Assembly (NCBI RefSeq): GCF_900108565.1
Contig: NZ_LT629971.1
Coordinates: 5,084,001-5,148,000, forward strand
Origin: Mycolicibacterium rutilum
GTDB lineage: Bacteria; Actinomycetota; Actinomycetes; Mycobacteriales; Mycobacteriaceae
Direction of reading: 5' to 3'
Length of the DNA stretch: 64,000 bases
Shown: piece by piece, positions 33,803 to 42,871 of the stretch
Layout of the letters: the number at the start of each line of letters is the position of its first letter
Numbering within the stretch: position 1 is the stretch's first letter
Made by a program: the position numbers and the translations under genes
Notes under the pieces: model-generated
What the model saw: only the letters and a program-made list of their open reading frames with translations
Told to the model about the DNA's origin: nothing
Database searches by the model: none

Positions 33803-34432
33803 TCAGAGCAGGGTGGACCAGTAGTACCAGAACCGGACCAGGATCATCAGCACCAGCGCCGTGAACCACAGCGCGACCAGCGACCAGCGCCAGGTGTAGA
33901 GGATCCGCGCGACCGCGTTGCCCTGCTGCGGCCGCAAAGCGACCGCGGCGACGACGACCAGCAGCGGGATCACCACCGCCCACACCACCATGCAGTACGG
34001 GCACAGCGCACCGATGCGGTACAGGCTCTGGAAGATCAGCCAGTGCACGAACGCGACACCCAGCAGCGTCCCGACGGCCAGCCCGGACCAGTACCACCGC
34101 GGCAACTGGACGCGGGCGAGCGCGAGCACGCCGCTGACCAGCACGACCGTGAACGCGACGATGCCGATCAGCGAGTTGGGGAAACCGAACGCCGACGCCT
34201 GCGGGGTGATCATCACCGAACCGCACGACAGCACCGGGTTCAGGCTGCAGGACGGCACGTACTCGGGATCGATCAGCAGCTCGATCTTCTCGACCGTCAA
34301 CGCCACCGCCGCGGCCAGCCCCAGCACCCCGGCGATCAGGATCCACACCGCGCTCGGGCGCCCGACCGGTACCCCGGCAGGCCGGTGGGCCGCCGGTTCG
34401 GTCGGCGAGGCGTCGGGCGCGGTGACGGTCAC
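33803..34432 (-). CDS. VKOR-family oxidoreductase (DsbB analogue)
   Basis: This integral membrane protein of 209 residues re-oxidises a periplasmic DsbA-like partner using menaquinone. Five hydrophobic segments are visible. Cysteines occur in the extracytoplasmic loop (PSCSLNPVLSCGSVM, about 80-95) and in the redox CxxC of GALCPYCMVVW (about 137-147). It is the Rv2968c homologue. Its GTG start overlaps the stop of the DsbA-like gene by 4 bases (GTGA), which supports a working pair. Confidence 0.93.
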   Translation of the reverse strand: MTVTAPDASPTEPAAHRPAGVPVGRPSAVWILIAGVLGLAAAVALTVEKIELLIDPEYVPSCSLNPVLSCGSVMITPQASAFGFPNSLIGIVAFTVVLVSGVLALARVQLPRWYWSGLAVGTLLGVAFVHWLIFQSLYRIGALCPYCMVVWAVVIPLLVVVAAVALRPQQGNAVARILYTWRWSLVALWFTALVLMILVRFWYYWSTLL

Positions 34433-35214
34433 GGGGCCGGCGGGGCCTGCGGCGGCGTCGGGTCCGGATTCGGCGGCGGCGCGCCGGCGTCGAGCGCGGG
34501 CACCTCACCGACGATCTTCTCGATCTCGGCGATCAACGCGTCCGGCGACGACGGCCGCCAGTCCTGGCCGTTGATCCGGATCGTCGGGGTCGAGTTCACC
34601 TCGGTCGCCTTGGCCAGGCCCTTGACCATGTCCTCGTAGCGGCCGTTGTTGATGCAATTGGGCACGTCACCGGCCACACCCGCCTGGCGGGCGACCTCGA
34701 CGAGCCGGGCGTTGTCGGGGAACGGGCCGACCCCCTCGGCGGGCTGCTGGGCGTACAACGCGCCGTGGAAGCGGCGGAACGCCTCCTTGTCGGCGTCGGC
34801 GACGCAGTAGGCGGCGTTGGCCGCACGCGTCGAGTAGCCCTGGCCCTGCCGGTCCAGGATGGAGACCATGTAGTAGTCGGCGGCCACGGCGCCGCTGTCG
34901 ATCAGCTTGTTGATCGTCGGGCCGAACTGCTTCTCGAAGTTGCCGCACGCCGGGCACAAGAAGTCCTCGTAGAGCGACAGCACGGCCTTGGGTTCGGTGC
35001 TGCCCTCCGCGGTGATGACGTTGCTCGACGCCACCCGGATCGACTTGGCTTCGCCCTCCCCCGGCTTGTCCTCTTTGGTCATCACGACGTACCCCACCAC
35101 CGCGGCGGCGAAGATGATGACGACTGCGGTCAACGCGATCTGGATCGCCAGGTTGCGCTTCCGATCGGCCGCCTTCAGGTCGTAGCGCGGGGTCTTCTTC
35201 GGTTTCGTGGCCAC
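34429..35214 (-). CDS. DsbA-like thioredoxin-fold membrane protein
   Basis: The 261-residue protein has a short basic cytoplasmic start and one transmembrane helix (about 22-47). An exported thioredoxin-fold domain with the active site FLCPACGNFEK (CPAC, about 91-94) follows. It introduces disulphides into secreted proteins and is the Rv2969c homologue. The C-terminus ends in a proline-rich run (PPPNPDPTPPQAPPAP). It is co-translated with the VKOR gene downstream. Confidence 0.93.
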   Translation of the reverse strand: MATKPKKTPRYDLKAADRKRNLAIQIALTAVVIIFAAAVVGYVVMTKEDKPGEGEAKSIRVASSNVITAEGSTEPKAVLSLYEDFLCPACGNFEKQFGPTINKLIDSGAVAADYYMVSILDRQGQGYSTRAANAAYCVADADKEAFRRFHGALYAQQPAEGVGPFPDNARLVEVARQAGVAGDVPNCINNGRYEDMVKGLAKATEVNSTPTIRINGQDWRPSSPDALIAEIEKIVGEVPALDAGAPPPNPDPTPPQAPPAP

Positions 35215-35248
35215 GGGGTAAGCGTACCGGCGGCGGTTTCGCGTCCGG

Positions 35249-36343
35249 TCAGACGCGGGCCAGATGGGCGCGCAGGGCCGAGATCATGTCGGCGACGGCG
35301 GTCGCGCTGCCGCCGCCGACCGCGAACATGCTGGCGAATCCGTGGATCAGTGACCCGGCGGGCCGGAAGTCCACCGGCACCCCCGCGGCACGGAGCGCCT
35401 CGGCGTACCGGTTGCCCTCGTCGCGCAGCGGATCGAAGCCGCCGGTCAACACCAGCGCGGGCGCCAGTCCGGACAAGTCGTCGGCGAGCGCGGGTGACAC
35501 GACGGGGTCGGTCACCGCGACCGTCGCGCCGGCGACGTACTTGTCACAGAACCACTCGAGGTCGGCCTTGGTGAGGAAGTAGCCGCGGGCGAACAGCGTC
35601 TGCGACCGCGTGTGACCGCTGAGGTTGGTCCACGGGTAGATGAGCAGCTGCAGCGCCGGCGTCGGGAGGCTTTCGTTGCGGGCGCGCTGCGCGACGACGG
35701 CGGCGATGTTGCCGCCCGCGCTGTCGCCGCCGACCGCGACGCGGCCCGGGTCGGCGCCCAGTTCGGCGGCGTGCTCGAGCGCCCACTGGTAGGCGGCAAA
35801 ACCGTCGTCGGCCGCGGCCGGCGCCTTGTGTTCGGGTGCCAGGCGGTAGTCGACGGCGAGCACGTGCACGGCGGCGTCGCGGCAGATCAGGCGGCACAGG
35901 TCGTCGTGAGAGTCCAGGTCGCCAAGCACGAACCCACCGCCGTGGAAGAACACCAGGAGCGGGGCGTCGGGCGCGGCGGTGGCGTAGTGCCGGGCCGGGA
36001 TGGGTCCGATCCCGCCCGCCACCGACAGGTCGGTGACCGCCGCGACCGGGATGAACGAGTCGAAGCCCGCGGACAGGCCGCGCAACTGCGCGCGGGCGGC
36101 GATCACATCATCGGGTCCGCTGAGGCCGTCGATGCCGACCAGTTTCTGCCCGGCCAGCAGCAACTGCAGCGTGGTGTCGAGGGTGTTGCCGTCGATGGTC
36201 ACCGAGCGGCCGCCGAGCAGGAGTCGTTTGACCGCGTCCGGAATGCGCGGCAACGTGCGCAGCGTGACGCCTGCGGCCGCGTTGACCAGCGCCTCACGAC
36301 GGCCCGGGCTCCAGGCTTCGCGAGCTGGCAGACTCTGGGTCAT
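35249..36343 (-). CDS. lipN: HSL-family lipase/esterase LipN
   Basis: This 364-residue alpha/beta-hydrolase belongs to the hormone-sensitive lipase family. The oxyanion-hole motif is VFFHGGGFVLGD (about 130-141), the nucleophile is in GGDSAGGN, the catalytic Asp is in GGFDPLRDEG, and the His is in SLIHGFASMF. M. tuberculosis LipN (Rv2970c) hydrolyses short-chain esters. The ATG at 36343 has GAGGGAG at good spacing; a 45-codon upstream extension was rejected because it overlaps the divergent gene and shows no similarity. The start codon overlaps that of the divergent aldo-keto reductase (CATG). Confidence 0.92.
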   Translation of the reverse strand: MTQSLPAREAWSPGRREALVNAAAGVTLRTLPRIPDAVKRLLLGGRSVTIDGNTLDTTLQLLLAGQKLVGIDGLSGPDDVIAARAQLRGLSAGFDSFIPVAAVTDLSVAGGIGPIPARHYATAAPDAPLLVFFHGGGFVLGDLDSHDDLCRLICRDAAVHVLAVDYRLAPEHKAPAAADDGFAAYQWALEHAAELGADPGRVAVGGDSAGGNIAAVVAQRARNESLPTPALQLLIYPWTNLSGHTRSQTLFARGYFLTKADLEWFCDKYVAGATVAVTDPVVSPALADDLSGLAPALVLTGGFDPLRDEGNRYAEALRAAGVPVDFRPAGSLIHGFASMFAVGGGSATAVADMISALRAHLARV

Positions 36344-37172
36344 GGCATCTCCCTCGATCACGCTGAATGACGGTAACTCGATCCCCCAGGTCGGTCTGGG
36401 CGTGTGGCAGACCCCGCCCGAAGACACCGAACGAGCCGCGGCCACCGCGCTGGAGGCCGGGTACCGACACATCGACACCGCCGCCGCCTACCGTAACGAG
36501 CGCGAGGTCGGCCATGCGCTCGCGCAGTCCGGCGTGCCGCGCGACGAGGTCTTCATCACCACCAAGCTGTGGAACTCCGATCAGGGTTATGACACCACGC
36601 TGGCCGCGTTCGACAAGAGCATGGAGCGGCTGGGTCTCGAGTACCTCGATCTGTATCTGATCCACTGGCCGATGCCGAAGACGAACAAGTTCGTCGACAC
36701 GTTCAAGGCCTTCGCCGAGCTGCGGGAGCAGGGCCGCATCCGCTCGATCGGCGTCAGCAATTTCGAGCCCGAGCACCTGCGCACGCTCATCGACGCGACC
36801 GGCATCGTGCCGACCGTCAACCAGATCGAGCTGCACCCGCTGCTGCAACAGCAGGAGCTGCGGGAGGCGCACGCTCAGCTGGGCATCGCGACCGAGGCGT
36901 GGAGCCCGTTGGGGCAGGGCTCGCTGCTGTCGAATTCCACCGTCACCACCGTTGCCGAGGCGCACGGCAAAACGCCCGCGCAGGTACTGATTAGGTGGCA
37001 TATCCAACTCGGCAATATAGTCATCCCGAAATCCGTGACCCCCGAGAGAATCGTGAGCAATTTCGACGTGTTCGATTTCGAGTTGAGCGAGCAGGACATG
37101 GCGTCCATCTCGTCGCTCGGCGACGGCACTCGGATGGGTCCCGACCCCAGAAATTTCGAGTTCACAGGGTAG
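36342..37172 (+). CDS. Aldo-keto reductase (first of two)
   Basis: The 276-residue NADPH-dependent reductase has an (alpha/beta)8 barrel. The catalytic tetrad can be followed through YRHIDTAAAYRNE (Asp and Tyr), VFITTKLWN (Lys) and LYLIHWPMP (His). The cofactor signature IPKSVTPERIVSN is near the C-terminus. Substrate unknown. The ATG at 36342 lacks a clear ribosome binding site and overlaps the divergent lipN start. Codons near 36981-37070 are unusually AT-rich for this genome. A second AKR follows 5 bases later. Confidence 0.92.
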   Translation: MASPSITLNDGNSIPQVGLGVWQTPPEDTERAAATALEAGYRHIDTAAAYRNEREVGHALAQSGVPRDEVFITTKLWNSDQGYDTTLAAFDKSMERLGLEYLDLYLIHWPMPKTNKFVDTFKAFAELREQGRIRSIGVSNFEPEHLRTLIDATGIVPTVNQIELHPLLQQQELREAHAQLGIATEAWSPLGQGSLLSNSTVTTVAEAHGKTPAQVLIRWHIQLGNIVIPKSVTPERIVSNFDVFDFELSEQDMASISSLGDGTRMGPDPRNFEFTG

Positions 37173-37177
37173 GTGAC

Positions 37178-38017
37178 ATGACCTCGTCGGCCACGATCCC
37201 CACGGTCACGCTCAACGACGACCACACGATGCCGGTGCTCGGCCTCGGCGTCGGCGAGCTGTCCGACGCCGAGACCGAACAGGCGGTGCTGGCGGCGCTG
37301 TCCGCCGGTTACCGTCTGATCGACACCGCCGCCGCGTACGGCAACGAGGAAGCGGTCGGTCGCGCGATCAAGGCGTCGGGGGTGCCGCGCGAGGAGATCT
37401 TCGTCACCACCAAGCTCGCGACGCCGGACCTGGGGTTCCAGTCCTCGCAGGACGCCTGCCGCGCCAGCCTCGAGCGGCTCGGCCTCGACTACGTCGACCT
37501 GTACCTGATCCACTGGCCCGCCGGTGAGCAGGGCAAGTACGTCGACAGCTGGGGCGGGCTGATGAAGCGCAAGGAGGTCGGCGACGCCAAGTCGATCGGC
37601 GTCTGCAACTTCCACGCCGAGCACCTGTCGAACGTCGTCGACCTGTCGTTCTTCACCCCCGCGGTCAACCAGATCGAGCTGCACCCGCTGCTGAACCAGG
37701 CCGAGCTGCGGGACATCAACGCCGGCTACGGCATCGTCACTGAGGCCTACGGCCCGCTGGGGGTCGGCCGGCTGCTGGACAACGAGACCGTCACCGCGGT
37801 GGCGCAGTCGCACGGCAAGACGCCGGCGCAGGTGCTGATCCGGTGGAGTCTGCAGCTGGGCAACGTGGTGATCCCCCGCTCGTCGTCGCCCGAGCGGATC
37901 GCTTCGAACCTCGAGGTGTTCGACTTCGAGCTCACCGACGACCAGATGGCCGCGCTCAACGGCCTCGACAGCGGCACCCGGTTCCGTCCGGACCCCGAAA
38001 CCTACACCGGCACCTGA
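37178..38017 (+). CDS. Aldo-keto reductase (Rv2971-like, second of two)
   Basis: This 279-residue paralogue of the preceding gene has the same active-site order (RLIDTAAAYGNE, FVTTKLATPD, LYLIHWPAG) and cofactor motif (IPRSSSPERIASN). It resembles the single M. tuberculosis enzyme Rv2971, reported as a dicarbonyl reductase (ELSDAETE region and VGRLLDNETVT). The ATG at 37178 follows GGTAGG, 5 bases after the previous stop, so the two are co-transcribed. It uses typical high-GC codons throughout, unlike the end of its neighbour. Confidence 0.94.
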   Translation: MTSSATIPTVTLNDDHTMPVLGLGVGELSDAETEQAVLAALSAGYRLIDTAAAYGNEEAVGRAIKASGVPREEIFVTTKLATPDLGFQSSQDACRASLERLGLDYVDLYLIHWPAGEQGKYVDSWGGLMKRKEVGDAKSIGVCNFHAEHLSNVVDLSFFTPAVNQIELHPLLNQAELRDINAGYGIVTEAYGPLGVGRLLDNETVTAVAQSHGKTPAQVLIRWSLQLGNVVIPRSSSPERIASNLEVFDFELTDDQMAALNGLDSGTRFRPDPETYTGT

Positions 38018-38029
38018 ACTTCTCCTTGC

Positions 38030-38087
38030 CGAGCAGACGCAAAACGCCCTACTTTCAGAGCTTTTCGGGTCAATTTGCGACTGCTCG
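38030..38087. terminator. Inverted repeat between convergent genes
   Basis: CGAGCAGACGCAAA (38030-38043) pairs with TTTGCGACTGCTCG (38074-38087), 13 of 14 bases, across a 30-base loop. It fills most of the 82-bp gap between the AKR stop and the stop of the minus-strand gene. This is the expected place for a bidirectional terminator. Confidence 0.5.
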
Positions 38088-38099
38088 CGCTGAGAACAG

Positions 38100-38807
38100 C
38101 TAGCCCGTCGGGCAGGTGGCCGCGGCCTCGCGCAGCACCGTGGCCGACGGCGCGTCGACCGACAACCGGTATCCGCGCAGCACCTCGACGAACTGCATCG
38201 CGTACTGGCAGTGGAACGCGGCGTTCGGCGGCATCCACGCCGACGGCTCCTGATCACCCTTGTCCTGGTTGGCCGCACCAGCGACCGCGAGCAGATTGGC
38301 CGGGTCGTTGGCGAACCGCACCCGCATCTCCTCGGGCCAGCCGCGGGCGCCGAGGTCCCAGGCCAGCGCCAGCGGAACGATGTGATCGATCTGCACGTCC
38401 GCGCCGGTCTTCTCGCCGCGGGTGAACGGCACCACGGCATTGGTGTAGGGATCGATCAGCGTGCCGGTCGCAACGGCGTTGGGACAGCGCTTGATCGACA
38501 CGAACGTCTTGTCGACCAGGTCGCGGTTGAGGACGTCGTTGCGGGTGTCGCAGCCGTTGTGCCCGCCGGGCGCCGACGTGTCGTCGGTCCAGCTGTCACC
38601 GAACGCCGCCCGACGGTAGTCGTGTCCCCGGATGCGCAGCGGTATCACCGGAATCCCCGCCAGCACGTCGGTCCCGGGGACGACGGTCGGGACGTCGGCC
38701 TCGGCGATGAACTCGGCGCGGTCGTGCGAGGACACCACGGTCTGCACGGCGACCGCCACGATCAGCGCGACGATCGCGGTCAGCCACAACAGGTACCGGC
38801 GTCTCAT
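38100..38807 (-). CDS. Exported HNH-type nuclease-fold protein (Rv2972c-like)
   Basis: The 235-residue protein has an N-terminal membrane helix (5-25) and an extracytoplasmic domain of the DUF1524/HNH type. The catalytic motif candidates are VQIDHIVPLALAWDLGARG (about 138-156) and the later Asn residues in FANDPANLLAVAGAANQDKG. Two cysteine-containing segments (GCDTRN and KRCPNA) may be disulphide-linked. Nuclease activity is inferred, not shown. Its ATG overlaps the recG stop (ATGA). Confidence 0.85.
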   Translation of the reverse strand: MRRRYLLWLTAIVALIVAVAVQTVVSSHDRAEFIAEADVPTVVPGTDVLAGIPVIPLRIRGHDYRRAAFGDSWTDDTSAPGGHNGCDTRNDVLNRDLVDKTFVSIKRCPNAVATGTLIDPYTNAVVPFTRGEKTGADVQIDHIVPLALAWDLGARGWPEEMRVRFANDPANLLAVAGAANQDKGDQEPSAWMPPNAAFHCQYAMQFVEVLRGYRLSVDAPSATVLREAAATCPTG

Positions 38808-41014
38808 GCCTTGTCCAGGAACTCGACGCGGTCGTCGGTGAACGGCGCGGCCAGCGCCGCCATCCCGGTGTGCCCGGGATCCCGTTCGTAGAGCGCCGTG
38901 CAGAACTCGCGGGCCTCGACAATGAGTTCGAGGTGGGTCTGCAGGGACAAGAAGCGCAGGGTGATGGCGCGACCGGACTGGCTGTGCCCCAGCACATCCC
39001 CTTCCTGCCGCTCATCCAGATCGAGGTCGGCGAGCTTGAACCCGTCCAGCGTGGAGGCGACCGCGGTGAGCCGCTGGCCGGCCTTCGAGGTCTCTGGCAG
39101 CCGGGTGGCGAGCAGGCACAAGCTGGGGTGCTGGCCGCGGCCGATGCGGCCCCGCAACTGATGCAGCTGGCTGATGCCGAAGCGGTCGGCGTCCATCACC
39201 AGCATCACGGTCGCGTTCGGCACGTCGACGCCGACCTCGATCACCGTCGTGCACACCAGCACGTCGATGTCACCGGCGCGGAAAGCCGCCATCACCGCGT
39301 CCTTCTCGTCGGCGGGCAATCTGCCGTGCATCAGCCCCAGCCGCAGACCGGACAGCGGACCCCGGCTCAACCGGTCGAACAACTCGACCACGGTGATCGG
39401 CGGCGGGCCGCTGTCCTCCTTGTCCCCCTTGGGTTTGTCGTTCTCGTCGATCCGGGAGGCGACGATGTAGGCCTGCCGCCCGGCGCCGACCTCCTCGACG
39501 ATGCGCTGCCACGCCCGCTCGAGCCACCGCGGCTTCTCCTTGAGGAAGATCGTGTTGCTGGTGATCGGTTGCCGTCCGCGCGGCAGCTCACGCAGCGTCG
39601 AGGTCTCCAGGTCGCCGTAATAGGTCAGCGCGACGGTCCGCGGAATCGGGGTCGCGGTCATCACCAGCAGGTGCGGTACCACCCCGTCGGGTGCCTTGCT
39701 GCGCAACCGGTCTCGCTGCTCGACACCGAACCGGTGCTGCTCGTCGACCACCACCATGCCCAGGCGTTGGAACTCGACCGCGTCCTGCAGCAGCGCATGC
39801 GTCCCGATCACGATGCCGGCCTCCCCGCCGGCGACCTCGGCCCGCACCGCGCGTTTCTGTTGCGCCGACATCGATCCGGTCAACAACGCCACCCGCGTGG
39901 CCCCCTCCACACCGCCCAGCTGTCCGGCCATCGCCAGCGGGCCGAGCACATCGCGGATCGACCGGGCATGTTGGGCGGCAAGCACTTCCGTGGGCGCGAG
40001 CAGGGCGCACTGGTAACCGGCGTCGACCATCTGCAGCATCGCCAGCACCGAGACGATCGTCTTACCTGAGCCGACCTCGCCCTGCAGCATGCGATTCATC
40101 GGCCGCGTGCCCGCCAGTTCGGCGGACAGCACGTCCAGCACGTCGCGCTGGCCCGCGGTCAATTCGAACGGCAGCCGTCCGCGCATCGCGGCCACCAGCC
40201 CGTCGTCGCGCGGCGCCACCGCCGGACCGGATCCGCTGAGCTCACTGTGGCGCCGTTCGGCCAGCGCCCACTGCAGTCCGAGCGCCTCGTCGTAGGTCAG
40301 CCGCGCGATCGCCGCGTCCCGCTCGGCAGACCTCTCGGCGGTGTGGATGGCCCGTAGCGCCTCGTCCTCGGTGATCAGACCATGCTGCCGCAGAAAGGGT
40401 TCCGGTAAGGGTTCGGGGATCGGATCGAGCACGTCGAGCACCTGCCGCACACACGCGTAGATCTCCCACGTCTGCACCTTCTTGCTGGCCGGGTAGATGG
40501 GAAAGAAGTCTCGCTCGAAGGCAGCCAGCAGATCGTCACCTGTCGCGCCGGAGGCCTCGGCGACCGCCCTGAGTGATTTCGATCCGCGCACCCCGCCGCT
40601 CTCATGCAACACCAGAAACGCCGGATGGGTGAGCTGCATGGTGCGCCGGAAATAACCGACCTCGCCCGACAGCATCACCTTGGCGCCTTTCACCAGTGTC
40701 GACTTGAGGTACTTGACGTTGAAGAAGGTCGCCGTCACCGTCGGTTGCCGGTTGCCCAGAGTGACGACGAGGTATTCACGCCGCGGCTGCCGGTTCGTCC
40801 ACTTCAGTTCCGCTTTGGTGATGACGTCGATGAACGTGACGTGGACGCCTTCCTCCAATTCCTCGCCCTCGCCTGCGACCGTCATCTCGTCGCTGTACTT
40901 GCGCGGGTAGTGGCGCAGCAGATCGTTGACCGTGCGGATCCCGAAGTGTTCCTCGAGCGGGTCGGCCGCTTTGCGGCCGATCACGAAGTCGAGACGGTCG
41001 GACAGTTTGGCCAC
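38804..41014 (-). CDS. recG: ATP-dependent DNA helicase RecG
   Basis: RecG drives branch migration and regresses stalled forks. The 736-residue protein has an N-terminal wedge/OB domain (about 60-150), then the SF2 helicase core. Walker A is LQGEVGSGKTIVS (about 314-326), the DExH box is VVDEQHRFGVEQR, motif III is MTATPIPRT and motif VI is QLRGRIGRGQHP. The start is a GTG at 41014, 2 bases after the DAK-domain gene. Confidence 0.97.
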   Translation of the reverse strand: MAKLSDRLDFVIGRKAADPLEEHFGIRTVNDLLRHYPRKYSDEMTVAGEGEELEEGVHVTFIDVITKAELKWTNRQPRREYLVVTLGNRQPTVTATFFNVKYLKSTLVKGAKVMLSGEVGYFRRTMQLTHPAFLVLHESGGVRGSKSLRAVAEASGATGDDLLAAFERDFFPIYPASKKVQTWEIYACVRQVLDVLDPIPEPLPEPFLRQHGLITEDEALRAIHTAERSAERDAAIARLTYDEALGLQWALAERRHSELSGSGPAVAPRDDGLVAAMRGRLPFELTAGQRDVLDVLSAELAGTRPMNRMLQGEVGSGKTIVSVLAMLQMVDAGYQCALLAPTEVLAAQHARSIRDVLGPLAMAGQLGGVEGATRVALLTGSMSAQQKRAVRAEVAGGEAGIVIGTHALLQDAVEFQRLGMVVVDEQHRFGVEQRDRLRSKAPDGVVPHLLVMTATPIPRTVALTYYGDLETSTLRELPRGRQPITSNTIFLKEKPRWLERAWQRIVEEVGAGRQAYIVASRIDENDKPKGDKEDSGPPPITVVELFDRLSRGPLSGLRLGLMHGRLPADEKDAVMAAFRAGDIDVLVCTTVIEVGVDVPNATVMLVMDADRFGISQLHQLRGRIGRGQHPSLCLLATRLPETSKAGQRLTAVASTLDGFKLADLDLDERQEGDVLGHSQSGRAITLRFLSLQTHLELIVEAREFCTALYERDPGHTGMAALAAPFTDDRVEFLDKA

Positions 41015-41016
41015 GG

Positions 41017-42645
41017 CTACTCGACCCCGATCAGCAGCGCGTCGCCGCGGTGGCCGGTGTGATAAGTCACCAGATCGGCGCCCAGATGCCGGTGGTGCAC
41101 GTGCTCCTGCAGCGCGGCCGCCACGCCGTCGTCGACGCCGCTTCCGGTCAGCACAGTGACCAACTCGCCGCCCGCGGCCAGCAGCAGATCGATCAAACCG
41201 GCGCCGGCGGCGACCAGATCGTCCCCGACGATCAGCACCTCGTCGCCCGAGATGCCAAGCCCGTCACCGGGTTTGCACATTCCGGCCCACGTCAGCGCTT
41301 CCTCGGTGGCCAGCCGCACCGAGCCGTGCCGGGCCGCCGCCGCGGCCCGCGCCATCGTGTAGCCGTCGTCGACCGCTTGACGCTCGGCGTCGTGGACCGC
41401 GAGCGCGGCAAGCCCCTGCACCATCGACGCCGCAGGCACCGGGACCACGTCGATCCCCCAGCCGATCGCGGCGGTGCAGCCCGCCACCAGCTCCTCGGCG
41501 GCCACGTAGCCGTTCGGCAGCACCATCGCCTGCCCGGCGTCGGCGTTGACCAGCGCGTGCAGCAGCTGTTTCGCGCTGACGGGCCCGTCCTCGGCGAGCC
41601 GCAGCACCTGCGCGCCCTCACCGGCGAACAGCTCCTCGGCGCCCGCACCGTCGACCACCGCCAGCACCACCCGCCCGCGCGACCATCCGGTGGCCGGCCG
41701 CACACCCCCGGTCAGCGACGTCACCTGGATGCGGCTGGGCGTGCCCACCGCGAGGCCCGCCTCGATCGCCGCGCCGGCGTCGTCGGCGTGCACGTGCACC
41801 GAGTAGTGCGCGGCACCGTCCTGCGACGCCGCGATGGCCACCGAATCCCCCAGCTGGTCGAGTTCGGCTCGCAACGTCTCGACACCCGCGGGGTCGCAAC
41901 CGGAGAGCAGATACATCACCTCGTAGAGCGGGGTGGCCGCAGCGGGTGCCTGCACCTCGTGGTGCGGATGGGCCGGCAGGTACTCGGCGCGCCGCGGCGC
42001 CTGGCCGGTCAGCGTGGCGGTCATCGCGTCCAGCAGTACCAGCAGCCCCCGCCCACCGGCGTCCACCACGCCGGCCTCGGCCAGCACGTCGAGTTGCTTG
42101 GGAGTCTCGTCCAGCGACCGGGCCGCCGCATCGGCCGCATGCACCACGACGTCGGACAGCGCCGTGTCGTCGGCGACGGCGCGCTCGGCCGCCGACGCCG
42201 CGGCCTGCAGCACGGTGACGATGGTGCCGGGCACGGTCTCGCCCATGGACCCTTCGACCAGGGCCACCGCGTGCCGCATCGAGGCCGCCAGCAGCGGCCC
42301 GTCGAGCACCGCGATCGGCCCACCGCGGTCGGCGGCAGCCTCGGCGGTCACGTCGGCCAGCGCGCGCAGGATCTGCGACAGGATCACCCCGGAGTTGCCG
42401 CGGGCACCGTGCAGTGCGCCGCGGGCCAGCGCGCCCGCGACCTGCGCGACGTCGTCGCCACGCGTCAGCGCATCGGCCTGCGCCCACGCCGCACGCATGG
42501 TGAACAGCATGTTCGTCCCGGTGTCGGCGTCCGCGACGGGGAACACATTGAGCCGGTTGATCTCGTCGGTGTGGGTGATGAGCTCGCCGACGGCGGTGTG
42601 GGCCCATTCGGTCAGGGTGGCGGCATCGAGCCGTCGAGCCGACAT
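41017..42645 (-). CDS. DAK-domain protein, FakA/YloV-like
   Basis: The 542-residue protein has an N-terminal Dak2-type phosphotransfer domain with NVFPVADADTGTNM (about 34-47) and GARGNSGVILSQIL. A middle domain and a C-terminal DegV-related region (LLLAAGGELVTVLTG) follow. Family members such as FakA phosphorylate fatty acids held by a FakB carrier. No FakB gene is nearby, so a fatty-acid kinase role is only a family inference. M. tuberculosis carries it as Rv2974c/Rv2975c, apparently split as I recall; here it is intact. It sits between rpmB (divergent) and recG. Confidence 0.85.
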   Translation of the reverse strand: MSARRLDAATLTEWAHTAVGELITHTDEINRLNVFPVADADTGTNMLFTMRAAWAQADALTRGDDVAQVAGALARGALHGARGNSGVILSQILRALADVTAEAAADRGGPIAVLDGPLLAASMRHAVALVEGSMGETVPGTIVTVLQAAASAAERAVADDTALSDVVVHAADAAARSLDETPKQLDVLAEAGVVDAGGRGLLVLLDAMTATLTGQAPRRAEYLPAHPHHEVQAPAAATPLYEVMYLLSGCDPAGVETLRAELDQLGDSVAIAASQDGAAHYSVHVHADDAGAAIEAGLAVGTPSRIQVTSLTGGVRPATGWSRGRVVLAVVDGAGAEELFAGEGAQVLRLAEDGPVSAKQLLHALVNADAGQAMVLPNGYVAAEELVAGCTAAIGWGIDVVPVPAASMVQGLAALAVHDAERQAVDDGYTMARAAAAARHGSVRLATEEALTWAGMCKPGDGLGISGDEVLIVGDDLVAAGAGLIDLLLAAGGELVTVLTGSGVDDGVAAALQEHVHHRHLGADLVTYHTGHRGDALLIGVE

Positions 42646-42764
42646 GGGAAACCTCCACCAGGTGTGACGCCGCGTCGCGCACTCGCGGTGCGGGTCAGCC
42701 TAGTCATTGGACCTGACAACGGTGCCGCGACGTTCCCGCCGGTCCCGGGGTTGGGGACGGCATT

Positions 42765-42793
42765 TTGGTGATCCCCGGGGCTATCGGTATCCT
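42765..42793 (+). promoter_or_regulatory. Promoter of rpmB
   Basis: TTGGTG (42765-42770), a 17-base spacer and TATCCT (42788-42793) make a sound sigma-A-type promoter. It implies an rpmB leader of about 70 bases. The 226-bp gap 42646-42871 must also hold the minus-strand promoter of the DAK-domain gene; I see no other feature in it. Confidence 0.5.
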
Positions 42794-42871
42794 GGTCAGG
42801 TTGTCGGGTCACGCGGCGCCCCGCGGTGCAGCGGCCCGAACCCCCACGTACTGATCTGAGGAGTTCTGCAT

